Positions 7,695 to 17,700 of a DNA stretch of 64,000 nt are shown here, one piece after another. Under the pieces are notes generated by a model that searched no databases, was not told the DNA's origin, and saw only the letters and a program-made list of their open reading frames with translations. How positions within the stretch are numbered: the first letter of the stretch is position 1; every line of letters starts with the position of its first letter. The position numbers were made by a program, and so were the translations under genes. The stretch is from NCBI RefSeq assembly GCF_036010665.1, contig NZ_CP108581.1, positions 5,947,501 to 6,011,500 on the forward strand, given 5' to 3'. This DNA comes from Microbispora sp. NBC_01189. GTDB lineage: Bacteria; Actinomycetota; Actinomycetes; Streptosporangiales; Streptosporangiaceae.

Positions 7695-8920
7695 CCCTTC
7701 TTACCGCCCCACTTCTCGGGGAATCCCGGCATGTCCTCACAGCCGCACAGCGCGTAGTGCAGCGGCGGCATGTTCGGCTGCAGGTACCGGTCGAGGTTCT
7801 CGGACGTGATCTTGGGCTGCGGAAGGTTCCACACCTTCGGCACCTCCTGGCCCTTGAGGACCTTCAACGCGGCGATGATCGGTGTGCGCCACTGGTAGGT
7901 GGGGTAGGTGGGCGCGACGGCGGTGAGATCACCTTCCTTCCACTTCTGCAGGAAGTCCTGCTGGTCCTCACCGTTGATCGGCGGAACCGGCAGTCCGGCG
8001 TCCTCAAAGGCCTCGATCGCGGCCACCGCGGTCGCGCCGGCGTCCATCCAGACGCCATCGATCTTGCCGTAGCGCTGGATGTAGTCGCTGACGATGCCCT
8101 TGGTCTTGGCCGCGTCGCCGTCGGTGAACTCGACGCCGACCACCTCGACCTGGCTCTGGTCGAAGGCGGCCTTCGCCGCCGACCAGCGGGTCTCCAGGAC
8201 GTCCACACCGGGCAGGATGCGCAGCGCGAGCACCTTTCCACCGGCGGGGACCTTCTCGATCAGGAACTCGGCCGCGTCGGCACCGAACGCGTAGCCGCCG
8301 ATCGGCTTGATGAACGTCACCGGGCAGTCGGTCTCCACACCGCGGTCGAAGACGATGACTGGGACCTTGGCGCAGGCACCCTTGACGGCCGGGGTGAGCG
8401 TCGCCGTCGTGTTCGGCGAGACGATCAACGCATCGCACCCCTTGGCCTGCAGCTCGGCGATGTCAGAGATCTGCTTGTCGTCCTTGCCCTCGGCGTCGAG
8501 GGCGGTGAGCTTGGAGATCTCCTTGTGCAACGCCACCTCGGCCTGCATGGTCTTCCAGCCGACCTGCCGCCAGGGGTTGTCGACCGCCGCGTTGGAGAAG
8601 CACAGGTGGTACGGCCCGTCCTTCTTGTGCTTGGCGGTGGAGACCATCTGCGGCGCGATGGCCTGCTCCCAGGGCTTGTCCGCCGGTCCCTCCGCGGTCT
8701 GCGAGCGCATCGCGAGCTGGGCGTCGTGGTCGGCCTGGACGAAGAACTCGGACTGCTCACCGGTCCCCGAGGCCGGCGCCGTCGACTCGGCCGCGGTCGG
8801 CGCCGTGCTGGCGGCCGCGTCGGCGGCCGTGGTGGTGCTGGGCTTGTCGCTGGTGCAGCCGCCGACGGCGAGCACCGTCAGAGCCGCAACGGCGAGGGTG
8901 AGCGGTCTATGACGCGACAT
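7691..8920 (-). CDS. Sugar ABC transporter substrate-binding lipoprotein
   Basis: 409 residues. The N-terminus has an Arg-containing start, a hydrophobic stretch and the lipobox LAVGGC, followed by a Thr/Ala-rich linker, so it is anchored outside the membrane. The body is a periplasmic-binding-protein type 1 fold (RbsB-like): YHLCFSNAAVDNPWRQVGW, ALIVSPNTTATLTPAV, VPVIVFDRGV, GVWMDAGATAVAAIEAF. The C-terminal part is longer than RbsB and ends in a region with CGCEDMPGFPEKWGGKKG. Start ATG 8918-8920 has AAAAGGAG upstream, lying within the end of the permease gene (14-base overlap). It is the fourth transport gene of the operon. Ligand unknown; probably a pentose, hexose or polyol. Confidence 0.88.
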   Translation of the reverse strand: MSRHRPLTLAVAALTVLAVGGCTSDKPSTTTAADAAASTAPTAAESTAPASGTGEQSEFFVQADHDAQLAMRSQTAEGPADKPWEQAIAPQMVSTAKHKKDGPYHLCFSNAAVDNPWRQVGWKTMQAEVALHKEISKLTALDAEGKDDKQISDIAELQAKGCDALIVSPNTTATLTPAVKGACAKVPVIVFDRGVETDCPVTFIKPIGGYAFGADAAEFLIEKVPAGGKVLALRILPGVDVLETRWSAAKAAFDQSQVEVVGVEFTDGDAAKTKGIVSDYIQRYGKIDGVWMDAGATAVAAIEAFEDAGLPVPPINGEDQQDFLQKWKEGDLTAVAPTYPTYQWRTPIIAALKVLKGQEVPKVWNLPQPKITSENLDRYLQPNMPPLHYALCGCEDMPGFPEKWGGKKG

Positions 8921-9848
8921 GGGCGTCTCCTTTTATTTTCGGGGGATTGAGGAAGGGAAGACGGATGGCCCCGGCCGCTACGGCGGCGATGATGACGACG
9001 CCCTGCACGGTGTACTCCAGCGCCCCGGAGATGCCGTAGAGGTTGAGCAGGGTGAACAAGGCCTCCAGGGTGAAGGCCCCGGCCATCGCGGCGACAACCG
9101 TGCCGCGGCCGCCGCCGAGGACGACGCCGCCCAGGACGACTGCGGTGATCGCCTGGAACTCCAGTCCCTGGCCGACCTGGGCGGACACTCCGGCGAACCC
9201 ACCGAGCAGGATTCCGGCCACTGCGGCGGACAGGCCGGAGAGGGTGAACGCGATGATCTTCACCCGGGTGACCCGTACGCCGGACAGGGCGGCCGCGCGC
9301 TCGTTGTCGCCGGTGGCGATGAGCGTCCTACCGAAGTTCGCCCGCATCAGCAGCACTGCCGCCACGGCGACGACCACGACGATGAGCACGGCCCATCCGG
9401 TCTCTCTGCCGAATACGCGGAAGGCTGGGGAGAGTGCGCCGCGCGGTGCGCCGCCCGTCCACAGGAAGACCGCGCCGGACAGCACGAGCATCATGCCGAG
9501 CGTGGTGATGAACGACGGCACGCGGAGGAGGGTCGTCACCACACCGTTGACCAGACCGACGAACAGGCCGAGAACGATCAGCAGGGCCAGAACCGGCCAG
9601 GTCGCCGCCTCGTCCCCATCGATCAAGCGGGCGGCGACGACCACCTCGACGGTGATCAGCGATCCGACCGACAGGTCGAACTCGCCGGAGACGATCACCA
9701 GGTACTGCCCGGCGGCGAGGATGACCAGGGGCGCGGCGCGCCTGACGAAGGAGAGGAACCCGGCGGGCTCGAGGAAGAACGGGTTGGCGATCGCGATGGC
9801 GGCCAGCAGCACCGCCAGCACCGCGAGGATCGGCAGCGTACGCTTCAC
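8907..9848 (-). CDS. Sugar ABC transporter permease (RbsC-like) 2
   Basis: 313 residues from GTG 9846-9848, preceded by GGAAGGAGG; a longer open frame upstream is just a shadow of the previous gene. It is a polytopic BPD_transp_2 family permease with about 8-10 hydrophobic segments. Typical motifs are GQYLVIVSGEFDLSVGS, LVNGVVTTLLRVPSFITTLG and AITAVVLGGVVLGGGRGTVV. GTGA overlap with the upstream permease indicates coupling. It pairs with the other permease as a heterodimeric channel energised by the ATPase encoded first. Confidence 0.9.
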   Translation of the reverse strand: MKRTLPILAVLAVLLAAIAIANPFFLEPAGFLSFVRRAAPLVILAAGQYLVIVSGEFDLSVGSLITVEVVVAARLIDGDEAATWPVLALLIVLGLFVGLVNGVVTTLLRVPSFITTLGMMLVLSGAVFLWTGGAPRGALSPAFRVFGRETGWAVLIVVVVAVAAVLLMRANFGRTLIATGDNERAAALSGVRVTRVKIIAFTLSGLSAAVAGILLGGFAGVSAQVGQGLEFQAITAVVLGGVVLGGGRGTVVAAMAGAFTLEALFTLLNLYGISGALEYTVQGVVIIAAVAAGAIRLPFLNPPKIKGDAHVAS

Positions 9849-10843
9849 GTCCGCCTCCTTCCGACCAGGCCCGTACGCCGGGCGTAGACGGCGACGGCGA
9901 CAATGATCACCACGCCCCGCACGACGTCCTTGAAGAAGGAGTTCACTTCCAGCTGGTTGAACACACTGTCCAGGACGGCGAGCAACAGCACGCCACCCAC
10001 GGTGCCCGCGACTCCGCCTCTGCCCCCGGCCAGCGCGGTGCCGCCGAGGACGACGGCGGCGATGGACTCGAGGTCGTATCCACCGTCGGTGCCCACGGTC
10101 GGGGCTCCGGCGCCGAGCCTGCCGGCCAGCAGCAGTCCCGCGATTCCGGCACAGAGCGAGCACAGCACGTGCGCGATGATGATCACCCGATCGGTGCGGA
10201 TGCCGGACAACCTGGCGACCTCGACGTCACCGCCGACGGCGTAGACGCGGTAGCCGTATTTGGTCCGGCTGAGCAGGAACCAGGCGACGAGCGCGACCGC
10301 GGCCCAGAGCAACGCCGAGACGGGCACCGGGCCCAACCGGTCGTAGCCGAGGCTCTGGAAGGACTCCGGCACCCGGCCGGCCGGGCCGCTGTAGAGGTGG
10401 CTCAGGATTCCCTTGATGATCAGTGCGACGCCGAGCGTGGCGATGAACGCGTGCACTCGCAGCTTAGTGATCACCAGACCGTTGACCAGCCCGACCAGCG
10501 CGCTCACTCCCACGACGGCGCCGACCGCGAGCACGATGTTGGAGTCCTGGCCCGCCATGGTCACCGCCGCGACCAGCGAGGTGAGGCTGATCAGGTAGGC
10601 GACCGACAGGTCGAGGGATCCCGCCAGGATGGCCAGCGTCTGGCCTACCGCGACGATCCCGAGCGCCGCTGAGCGCTGCTGCACCCCGACGACGGTCTCC
10701 ATGGTGAGGAACTGACCCCCGTCCACGGCGACCAGCGCCCAGCCCACGAGGATCACGCCGGCCAGTGCCAGGAAGACGACACTCGTGGGGTTGACCAGCG
10801 CCGCGAACCCGGCCCTGCGGTCGGAAAGCACGTTCTGGGTCAT
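9845..10843 (-). CDS. Sugar ABC transporter permease (RbsC-like) 1
   Basis: 332 residues, BPD_transp_2 family. Recognisable segments are GQTLAILAGSLDLSVAYLIS, LVNGLVITKLRVHAFIATLG, GIRTDRVIIIAHVLCSL and SIAAVVLGGTALAGGRGGVA. Multiple hydrophobic helices; inner membrane. Its ATG overlaps the ATPase stop codon (ATGA at 10840-10843), and its own stop overlaps the next permease start. It differs enough from permease 2 to be a second subunit rather than a recent duplicate. Confidence 0.9.
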   Translation of the reverse strand: MTQNVLSDRRAGFAALVNPTSVVFLALAGVILVGWALVAVDGGQFLTMETVVGVQQRSAALGIVAVGQTLAILAGSLDLSVAYLISLTSLVAAVTMAGQDSNIVLAVGAVVGVSALVGLVNGLVITKLRVHAFIATLGVALIIKGILSHLYSGPAGRVPESFQSLGYDRLGPVPVSALLWAAVALVAWFLLSRTKYGYRVYAVGGDVEVARLSGIRTDRVIIIAHVLCSLCAGIAGLLLAGRLGAGAPTVGTDGGYDLESIAAVVLGGTALAGGRGGVAGTVGGVLLLAVLDSVFNQLEVNSFFKDVVRGVVIIVAVAVYARRTGLVGRRRT

Positions 10844-12285
10844 GGGGACACCTCGCCCGCGGCCAGGCTCATGATGGCCTCCTCTGAGGAGCCGGCGGGA
10901 AGGGTGCCCATGATGCGGCCCTCGCGGAGCACGACGATGCGGTCGCTCATGCCGATCAGCTCGGGCAGCTCTGAGGAGATCATCATGATCGCGATACCGT
11001 CTTCGGCCAGCTCGCGCATCAGGTCGTGGATGGCCGCCTTGGCGCCCACGTCGACGCCACGGGTGGGCTCGTCAAGCAGGAGCACCTTCGGGGCGACGGT
11101 CATCCACTTGGCGAGCACGACCTTCTGCTGGTTGCCGCCGGACAGGTAGCGAACCTCCTGCTCCTCGCGGGGCGGCCTGAGCCGTACCCGCTCCAGCAGT
11201 TCACCCACCCTGCCGCGGCGACCACGACGGCCCATCGCACGGGTCACGAGAAGGGCGTTGTCGCGCACCGACTGGCGCAGGGCCAGGCCCTCGCTCTTGC
11301 GGTCCTCGGTCACCAGGCCGATTCCGGCGCGGATTCCCTCCCGGACCGAGTGCGGGCGCACCGGCGTCATCTCGCCCCGGGTGAACGGCTCGGCACCGAA
11401 CAAGGCCTTGGCCAGCTCCGATCGGCCGGATCCCTGGAGCCCGGCGATGCCGACGATCTCTCCCGCGTTCAGCTTCAGGTCGATGTCGTGCAGCCGGCCG
11501 TTGCCGCCGCCGGTGACCTGGAGCCGTGTCTCCCCAACCGAGGTGGAGCGTGCCGGGAAGTAACCGCTCAGATCGCGCCCGACCATGAGGCGGACCAGAT
11601 CCTCGGAGGTGACGTCCTCGGTGGCGACCGTGGTGACCAGCCTGCCGTCCTTGATGACCGTCACGTGATCGCTGAGGTCGAACACCTCGCGCAGCCGGTG
11701 GGAGATGTAAAGCACGGCGATGCCTCGTTCCTGCAATCGCCGCACCAGCCGGTAGAGCAGTTCGACCTCGTGCTCGGCGAGTGCGGCAGTGGGCTCGTCC
11801 ATCACGACGATCCGGGCATCGAGCGACAGCGCCTTGACGATCTCTACGACCTGCTGCTGAGCGACCGACAGGCGCTTGACCGGCTGTCGGGGGCCGAAGG
11901 AGTCCTCACCCAGCTCGGCGAGCAGCCGGGCGGTCGCGGTGTCCATCGCGGTCCGGTCGACCAAGCCGTGCCGTATCGGTTCCCGGCCGAGGAAGACGTT
12001 CTCGGACACGGTCCGCTCGGGCAGCAGGTTGAACTCCTGGTAGATGATCGCCACGCCGGCGCGCTGAGCGTCCAGCGGATGGCCGAACGACACGCGCCGG
12101 CCGTCGATCTTGATCGTTCCCTCGTCCGGTGCGTGCACTCCGGCGAGGATCTTCATGAGCGTGGACTTGCCCGCTCCGTTCTCCCCCACGATCGCGTGGA
12201 CCTCGCCCGCCGCGATCGCAAGGTCGACGCCGGATAACACCCGCACGCCGAAGAAGCTCTTGCCGATGCCCGTCATGGCCAGCAT
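10840..12285 (-). CDS. Sugar ABC transporter ATPase with two nucleotide-binding domains (RbsA/MglA type)
   Basis: 481 residues. The first domain has Walker A GENGAGKST, Q-loop region YQEFNLLPERTVSENVFLGR, a signature of the form LSVAQQQ and Walker B VVMDEPTAAL. The second has the degenerate Walker A GLQGSGRSE, signature LSGGNQQKV and Walker B LLLDEPTRGVD. The asymmetry (one good, one degenerate site) is typical of the sugar CUT2 family. It is the first large gene of the leftward operon; ATG 12285 follows the stop codon of a short leader ORF by 5 bases, with GGAG overlapping that stop. Cytoplasmic motor for sugar import. Confidence 0.92.
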   Translation of the reverse strand: MLAMTGIGKSFFGVRVLSGVDLAIAAGEVHAIVGENGAGKSTLMKILAGVHAPDEGTIKIDGRRVSFGHPLDAQRAGVAIIYQEFNLLPERTVSENVFLGREPIRHGLVDRTAMDTATARLLAELGEDSFGPRQPVKRLSVAQQQVVEIVKALSLDARIVVMDEPTAALAEHEVELLYRLVRRLQERGIAVLYISHRLREVFDLSDHVTVIKDGRLVTTVATEDVTSEDLVRLMVGRDLSGYFPARSTSVGETRLQVTGGGNGRLHDIDLKLNAGEIVGIAGLQGSGRSELAKALFGAEPFTRGEMTPVRPHSVREGIRAGIGLVTEDRKSEGLALRQSVRDNALLVTRAMGRRGRRGRVGELLERVRLRPPREEQEVRYLSGGNQQKVVLAKWMTVAPKVLLLDEPTRGVDVGAKAAIHDLMRELAEDGIAIMMISSELPELIGMSDRIVVLREGRIMGTLPAGSSEEAIMSLAAGEVSP

Positions 12286-12290
12286 CGGGT

Positions 12291-12440
12291 CTACTCCGCA
12301 CCGGGAACGGAGGAGAGGAAGGCCGTGCGGATTCGCTTGGCGCGGTCACTCGCAGGGGTGAAGGAGGTAAAGGCCCGCCCGATGCCGTACTGCTGAACTC
12401 TCTGGATTCTCGGCCCGGGCACGCCGTTAATGCACGTCAT
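12291..12440 (-). CDS. Possible 49-codon leader ORF upstream of the ABC operon
   Basis: Read leftward, ATG 12438-12440 follows GGGAGC (about 6 bases of spacing) and opens 49 codons beginning MTCINGVPGPRIQ, ending at TAG 12291-12293. The stop lies 5 bases before the ATG of the ATPase gene, and the ATPase ribosome binding site GGAG overlaps it, an arrangement that favours translational coupling. It lies wholly in the predicted transcript. No family is recognised. It may be a small protein, a regulatory leader or chance. Confidence 0.35.
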   Translation of the reverse strand: MTCINGVPGPRIQRVQQYGIGRAFTSFTPASDRAKRIRTAFLSSVPGAE

Positions 12441-12506
12441 AAAATCGCTCCCAACGGCACCGTCTGCTTGTCAGAACTTCAGGTGTGCCGCTCGTATCGC
12501 CGTGAT

Positions 12507-12534
12507 CGTATAAGCGACTTATGACTTTGGTCAA
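12507..12534 (-). promoter_or_regulatory. Predicted promoter of the sugar ABC operon
   Basis: On the minus strand TTGACC (12529-12534) and TATACG (12507-12512) are separated by 16 bases, a good match to a vegetative actinomycete promoter. Transcription would start near 12500, about 60 bases before the leader ORF and about 215 before the ATPase start codon. Confidence 0.6.
12510..12522. promoter_or_regulatory. Likely repressor operator, ATAAG-CGA-CTTAT
   Basis: A 13-base palindrome (5-bp arms, 3-base centre) sits inside the spacer and -10 region of the leftward promoter and about 70 bases before the ROK regulator gene. Location and symmetry suggest the ROK repressor binds here, controlling the transporter operon and perhaps itself. 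This is inferred from position. Confidence 0.5.
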
Positions 12535-12588
12535 GCAAAAGACCCGTAGAATAAAGCATAAGGACAATTCGAGCATGAAGGAGTGCCG

Positions 12589-13764
12589 GTGACTCAGGGC
12601 ATGCCCAGCGGACCCGGAGCGGGAGCACTGCTCTCGATCCTGCGCGACGGGCGGGCGCGCACCCGCGCTGAGCTGGTCCAGCTCACTGGTCTGTCGAGGA
12701 GCGCGGTGTCCCAACGCATCGACGCTCTGCTGCACCAGCGCTTGATCCTGCCCGCCGAGGAGACGGCTCCGTCGGGCGGCAGGCCCGCCACCGCCTTCTC
12801 CTTCAACCGTGGGGCCCGCTTGGTGCTCTCCGCCGACCTCGACGTCACCCACGCCAGGGTCGCCGTCAGTGACCTCGGTGGCGCGGTCCTGGCAGAACGT
12901 GCCGCCGACCTGCCCATCGACCGCGGACCCGAGCCGACGCTGAGCTGGGTTCTCGACACCTTCCGCGAGTTGCTCGCCGAGTGCGGTCGCACTGTTTCGG
13001 ACGTATGCGGAGTCGGCGTCGGCCTCCCTGGCCCTGTGGACCACGAAAGCGGCACGGCGGTCAGCCCCCCGATCATGCCGGGCTGGGACGGCTTCCCCGT
13101 ACCTGACTGGCTCGGCGAGCGGCTCGGCGTTCCGGTGCTCGTCGACAACGACGTGAACATCATGACGCTGGGCGAGCATTGGGCCGCCTACCCCGGTGTC
13201 GCGCACCTCATCTTCGTGAAGGTCGGCACCGGCATCGGCTGCGGCATCATCGCCGGAGGCCGCCTGCATCGCGGCTCGCGGGGCGCGGCAGGGGATATCG
13301 GCCACATCCGCATATCCACCCTCGACCAGGTGCAGTGCCGCTGCGGCTACTTCGGCTGTCTGGAGGCCGTGGCCGGCGGCGCGGCCCTGGTCGCCCGCCT
13401 CCGCGACGTGGGGCATGATGTCGCCGACGGCCGGGACGTCGTCCGCCTGACCAAGGAAGGCAATCCCCAGGCCATCCGCCTCGTCCGGCAGGGCGGCAGA
13501 GAGGTCGGCAGCACGCTCGCCTCGATCGTCAACTTCTTCAACCCCACGATGATCGTGATCGGCGGCGACCTGGTCGAAGCCGGCGATCACCTTCTGGCAG
13601 GCGTCCGTGAAATGATCTACGGCCGCTCGTTGCCACTGGCCACCCAGAGTCTCAGCATCCGCGCCAGCAAGCTCGGTGACCGGGCGGGCGTTACCGGCGC
13701 CGCCGTGATGGTCATCGAGCGCATCCTGGCTCCAGAGACGGTCGATCAGACAGTTACCACCTAA
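12589..13764 (+). CDS. ROK-family transcriptional repressor
   Basis: 391 residues from GTG 12589, chosen because GAAGGAG ends 5 bases upstream. The N-terminal winged helix (about residues 5-65; RAELVQLTGLSRSAVSQRID) is followed by a ROK sugar-kinase-like domain: GVGVGLPGPVD, VLVDNDVNIMTLGEHW, FVKVGTGIGCGIIAGGRLHRG, then the zinc-binding signature GDIGHI and CRCGYFGCLEAVAGG. Such proteins repress sugar genes until the sugar or its phosphate binds. Divergent position next to the CUT2 operon, with a palindrome in the shared promoter region, strongly suggests it controls that operon. Confidence 0.9.
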   Translation: MTQGMPSGPGAGALLSILRDGRARTRAELVQLTGLSRSAVSQRIDALLHQRLILPAEETAPSGGRPATAFSFNRGARLVLSADLDVTHARVAVSDLGGAVLAERAADLPIDRGPEPTLSWVLDTFRELLAECGRTVSDVCGVGVGLPGPVDHESGTAVSPPIMPGWDGFPVPDWLGERLGVPVLVDNDVNIMTLGEHWAAYPGVAHLIFVKVGTGIGCGIIAGGRLHRGSRGAAGDIGHIRISTLDQVQCRCGYFGCLEAVAGGAALVARLRDVGHDVADGRDVVRLTKEGNPQAIRLVRQGGREVGSTLASIVNFFNPTMIVIGGDLVEAGDHLLAGVREMIYGRSLPLATQSLSIRASKLGDRAGVTGAAVMVIERILAPETVDQTVTT

Positions 13765-13902
13765 GTTCTGCCGAATCATGGCATATCTCTGGCCGATCGT
13801 CGGCAGAACCCGCTCCTAGGCTCCAGCAGGTTCGTCGTCTTCCTCGGCCCCTGAAAGCCAGAATTACGGCCCACAGACCCGTCCACGGCAACGGGGTGGG
13901 GT

Positions 13903-13932
13903 GGGCCACCCTTTTTCGGCGAAGGGTGGCCC
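13903..13932. terminator. Bidirectional hairpin terminator
   Basis: Arms GGGCCACCCTT (13903-13913) and AAGGGTGGCCC (13922-13932) with T-rich sequence on both sides lie between two converging genes, the ROK regulator ending at 13764 and the secreted protein ending at 13976. Confidence 0.75.
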
Positions 13933-13975
13933 GTTTCCTTTCTGGCCGTTTTCTTTCTGGCGTCCCGCCGCCGGC

Positions 13976-14605
13976 TCAGGACTGGTTGAACAGCGAAAGC
14001 GTCAGGGTCGAGTGGTATTCACCGGCGGCGACGTCTAGCGCAGTCCGCAGGGCGAGGTCGGCGTTGACCTTCGAGGTGCCGATCTCGTCAGCGGAGTTCG
14101 CGGCCGACACCAGCAGTTCCTGGCCCTGCAGACCCACGGCGGGCGCGCCGGTGCCGTCGGAGATGACGCTGGAGATCGGCTCGCCGGCCGCCACCGCACC
14201 GGTGGAGGAGCCGGTCAGCAGGCGCGGGGTCCATCCCAGGTACTGCGGGCCGATGGTCTTGGCAGGGTCGCCGGTCGCGGTGAACTGGCCGGCCTGGCCG
14301 ACGACCGCCCAGTACTCACCCGCGGGGATCTCCTCGGGCAGGCGGGTGTCGCTCACCGTGACCGTCGGCATCGTGCCGGTGAACTGGCGGGCGGCGGCGT
14401 CGGAGCCGTTCTCCTGCAGGGAGATCCCGTTGTTGTCGGCCACGGTCATCGACAGCTGACCGGGGGTGCGGATGGGCTCGATGTTCACCGACACATCGAT
14501 GCCGCCATCAGGGCCGTCGGCCGCCATCGCGGGACCGGCCACACCCGCAAGCGCAAGACCGAGCACCGACGCGGTCAGTATCTGGGCAGTTCTCGTGGTC
14601 TTCAC
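13976..14605 (-). CDS. Secreted protein of unknown function (WxL-like beta protein)
   Basis: 209 residues. It has a clear signal peptide (MKTTRTAQILTASVLGLALA, cleavage after AMAAD or nearby). The mature part is acidic and beta-rich, with a terminal strand pattern EYHSTLTLSLF that resembles actinobacterial WxL-like or fimbrial-type secreted proteins. No catalytic motif and no cysteine is seen in the mature chain. It lies downstream of the large ThuA protein gene, separated by a hairpin at 14639-14682, so it may be transcribed alone or by readthrough. Probably cell-surface or extracellular. Confidence 0.65.
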   Translation of the reverse strand: MKTTRTAQILTASVLGLALAGVAGPAMAADGPDGGIDVSVNIEPIRTPGQLSMTVADNNGISLQENGSDAAARQFTGTMPTVTVSDTRLPEEIPAGEYWAVVGQAGQFTATGDPAKTIGPQYLGWTPRLLTGSSTGAVAAGEPISSVISDGTGAPAVGLQGQELLVSAANSADEIGTSKVNADLALRTALDVAAGEYHSTLTLSLFNQS

Positions 14606-14638
14606 GTAATCGCTCCATTTATGGGGGGCATGGGGGGC

Positions 14639-14682
14639 GGGGCCGGCCGGTCGATCGTCCAGACGGCCGACCGGCCGGCCCC
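14639..14682. terminator. 15-bp perfect hairpin
   Basis: Arms 14639-14653 and 14668-14682 (GGGGCCGGCCGGTCG and its complement) lie between two leftward genes, 97 bases after the stop of the large ThuA gene. A second inverted repeat, GGTGGCC/GGCCACC, flanks a tandem GGTGCGTACACCG pair at about 14707-14755. Either could act as the terminator. Confidence 0.6.
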
Positions 14683-14778
14683 ATTTCAGTACGGCTCGTT
14701 CAGTAGGGCGGTGGCCCCGGTGCGTACACCGCTGGGTGCGTACACCGTGGCCACCGCCGGCCTGGTCCAGCTACAGCT

Positions 14779-17700
14779 CTAGCCGCAGCTGATCGCGTTG
14801 TAGCCGGCGTCGTAGGTCGAGGTGACCTGCTTGCCACCGATCGTCGCGGTCCCCTTGACAGTCACCTTGCCCGCGCCGATCTGCCCGGCCCGCGCGTTGA
14901 AGGACTGATAGGCCTGCTTGCCCGGGGCCACGTCGGCCACGGTCTTGGAACCGTGCGGGGTCGTCAACATCACGTCCGCCGGCACATCGCCGTCGTTGAC
15001 GGCCGTCACCGCCAGGTACGCCGACGTACCCACGCAGCGGGACGAAGCGGTCACGGTCAGCGGAACCCGCGGAGAGGAAATGGTCACCGTGAGGGTCTTG
15101 GCACCCTCGACGTTGCCCGCCTTGTCCGTCGAGCGGTAGGCCAGCGTGTGCGAGCCGTCGCCGGAGACGACGACCGGCCCGGTGTACGGCTTCCAGTCAC
15201 CGCCGTCCAGCTTGTACTCCGTCCGGTCGACCCCGCTGCCCTTGTCCTCATCGACGGCGGTCAGCGTGACCGTGACCGGACCGGTGAACGAGCCGCCCTC
15301 CGGCTGCGCCGGGTCGGTCGTCGCGGTCGTCACCGGCGGCGTCTTGTCGGCCGCGGCGACCGGGGTGAAGCGGAACCGCTGGTTGTCGGCGTTGTTGCAG
15401 GTCCACTGGATCACCTTGGCGCCGTCGGCCTTGGAGTTGCCGTCGATGTCGACGCACAGGCCGCTTACCGCCGGATTGACCTGGTAGGCATCTCCGAACT
15501 GGATGAGATAGAACCGCTGGTTGACCTGGTCCTTGTGTCCATCGGGATGGCAGGAGTACTGGACGAGCTGGGTGCCCGTCGCGGTCGAGCCGCTCGGCAC
15601 GTCAAGGCACTTGCCGCTCTTGACGTTCTTGAGCTGGTAGGCGCCCGCGGTGAAGGGAACGGCCTCCCACTGCTGCTCGGTGCCCTGCGTCGCGCCCATC
15701 TGGACGATCTTGGCATCGTCGGCGGTCGAGGCGTTCTGCGGCGTGACGTACTTGCCGCTGCTCTTGGAGGAGATGGTGTAGACACCCTTGGCCCCTCCTC
15801 CGACCGTGATCGTCGCGACCATGCCCGCCCACTGCTTGCCGTCGTAGCCGGAGTGGAGCCTGCAGATGACCGTCCAGGTCCCTTCCCGATCGAAGGTGTA
15901 TGAGACCGGCGGACCTCCCGGCGAGACGGCTCCCTTGGTGACCTCGAAGATGTCGCCGCCGTTCGGGTCCGGATTGCCGCCGGGCGGCACGAGCCAGACA
16001 TCGTGCGGCATCCCCGCGTCGGGCACGTTGAAGTGCCAGGTGACGGTGCCGCCGCGGGAGATCTCACAGTTATTGGGATTCCACCCCGTGCCCGTGGCGA
16101 AGACGTCGCACGTCGTGGGGAGCGTCCTGCCGCCGTCGATCACCGTGAAGACGGCGCTCTGTGACGCGGAGGTGTTCCCGGAGTAGTCGGTGGCCCGGTA
16201 GTCGACCGTGTACGCCTTCGGGTCCTTGAACAGGACCGGTGCGGCATAGGTGGTCCACGCTCCGCCGTTGACGCGGTACTCGACCTTCTCCACGCCGGCA
16301 CAGCCGACATCGGTGGCGTTGAGTTTGAGCGAGGCCGAGTCGATGTAGGCGTTCTGCTGGCTGGGGTGGGCCCGGCCCTCGATCTGGTGCGAGACCGTCG
16401 GCGCCTGGGTGTCCTCCGTGCACTTGCTGGAGGGCTTGAACTCGATCTTGACCAACTCCATCTTCGCTGTGGAGTTGAGCTGAGCGCGGCAGCAGCCGAA
16501 GGTCCAGCGCCCCATGTAGAGGGCGCCGTCGGGCCCGAACCTGGTCGGGATCACGAAGCTGCTGTTCGGCGTGCCGAAGTGGTTGACCGGCAGCCAGTCA
16601 TTGACCCGGAGCAACTGGTTGTTGTCCTGCCGCAGGCGCGCCTCCTTCCAGAACCCGTTGTCGGCGCCACGGTTGGTGATCAGCCACGAGCCGTCGTAGT
16701 AGGGCGGGAAGGCGCCGGGACCGTAGGTGTCCTTGTATCGGTAGACCGGGCCGGTGACCGGCTGCATGCCCCCGGCGCCCAGGTCGCCGAAGGCCATCAG
16801 ATCCTGACCGCCGGGGTTGCCGGGGTACTTGCGCCAGATCGTCGCTGGTTTCGCCGGGCCTGGGATTTCGTCGAGGCCCTGGAATGTGGGTTGCGAATTC
16901 TTACCGCCCGTCGGGGCCCAGGCGAGGTCGGCCGGGATCTTGTCGAGCGAGCAGTCGTACTGCTGACCGGTCGAGGAGTTGGTCTCGTAGTTCCAGCGCC
17001 ACGTGGTGTTGGTCTTCGCGTTGTCGCCGACGCAGAACGGCCAGCCCTGGAAGCCGGGCCCGTCGACCAGATCCCACTCACAGGTGCCGGCCGGGCTGCG
17101 GTTGGCCTGGTCCACCGTGTTGTCGTGGCAGTACTCGCCGACGACGACCGTACCCGGGTGGGCGGGGTCGGCGTGCACCGTGAACGGCTGCCGGAAGCCC
17201 ATGGCGTAGATCTCCGGTCGGGTCTTCGGGGTCCCCGGCGGGAACATGTTGCCCTTCGGAACCGTGTAGGTCTTGTCCAGGCCCGGGTCGGGGGCCTGCC
17301 CTGGGCCCGGAGCCGGGATGTCCTTGACCGGTTTGACGCGCAGGATCTTGCCGCGCAGGTCGGCGGTGTTGGCCGCCGTCTTGCGCGAGTCCCAGCGCTC
17401 GGAGGCGCGATGGTCCATCGGCGGGTAGGCGTTGTGGCCGGGCGCGTTCGGGGAGACGTCGTCGCCGACGCCGATGTAGAGGCTGCCTTCGGAGTCGAAC
17501 ACCAGGCTCGCACCGCCGACATGGCCGGGGCCGTTGTCGGTGGGGCCACCCGGGAAGCCTGAGGGGTTGCCCGAGATCTTCGCCTTGGGCACGCGCAGGA
17601 TCTCCCGCTCATCGTATGGATGTGCCGGATCCCCGCCTGCTTGTGCGGGCTCGAACGCGGTGCCGGTCTTGTTCAGCGTGAAGCGGCTGATCAGGTTGTA

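Noticed and set aside
7505-8950. 481-codon plus-strand frame
   Set aside because: Antisense to the binding lipoprotein and isomerase genes; no motif and biased composition.
12427-13779. 450-codon minus-strand frame spanning the ROK gene
   Set aside because: Opposite a clear ROK repressor; its N- and C-terminal parts have no family resemblance.
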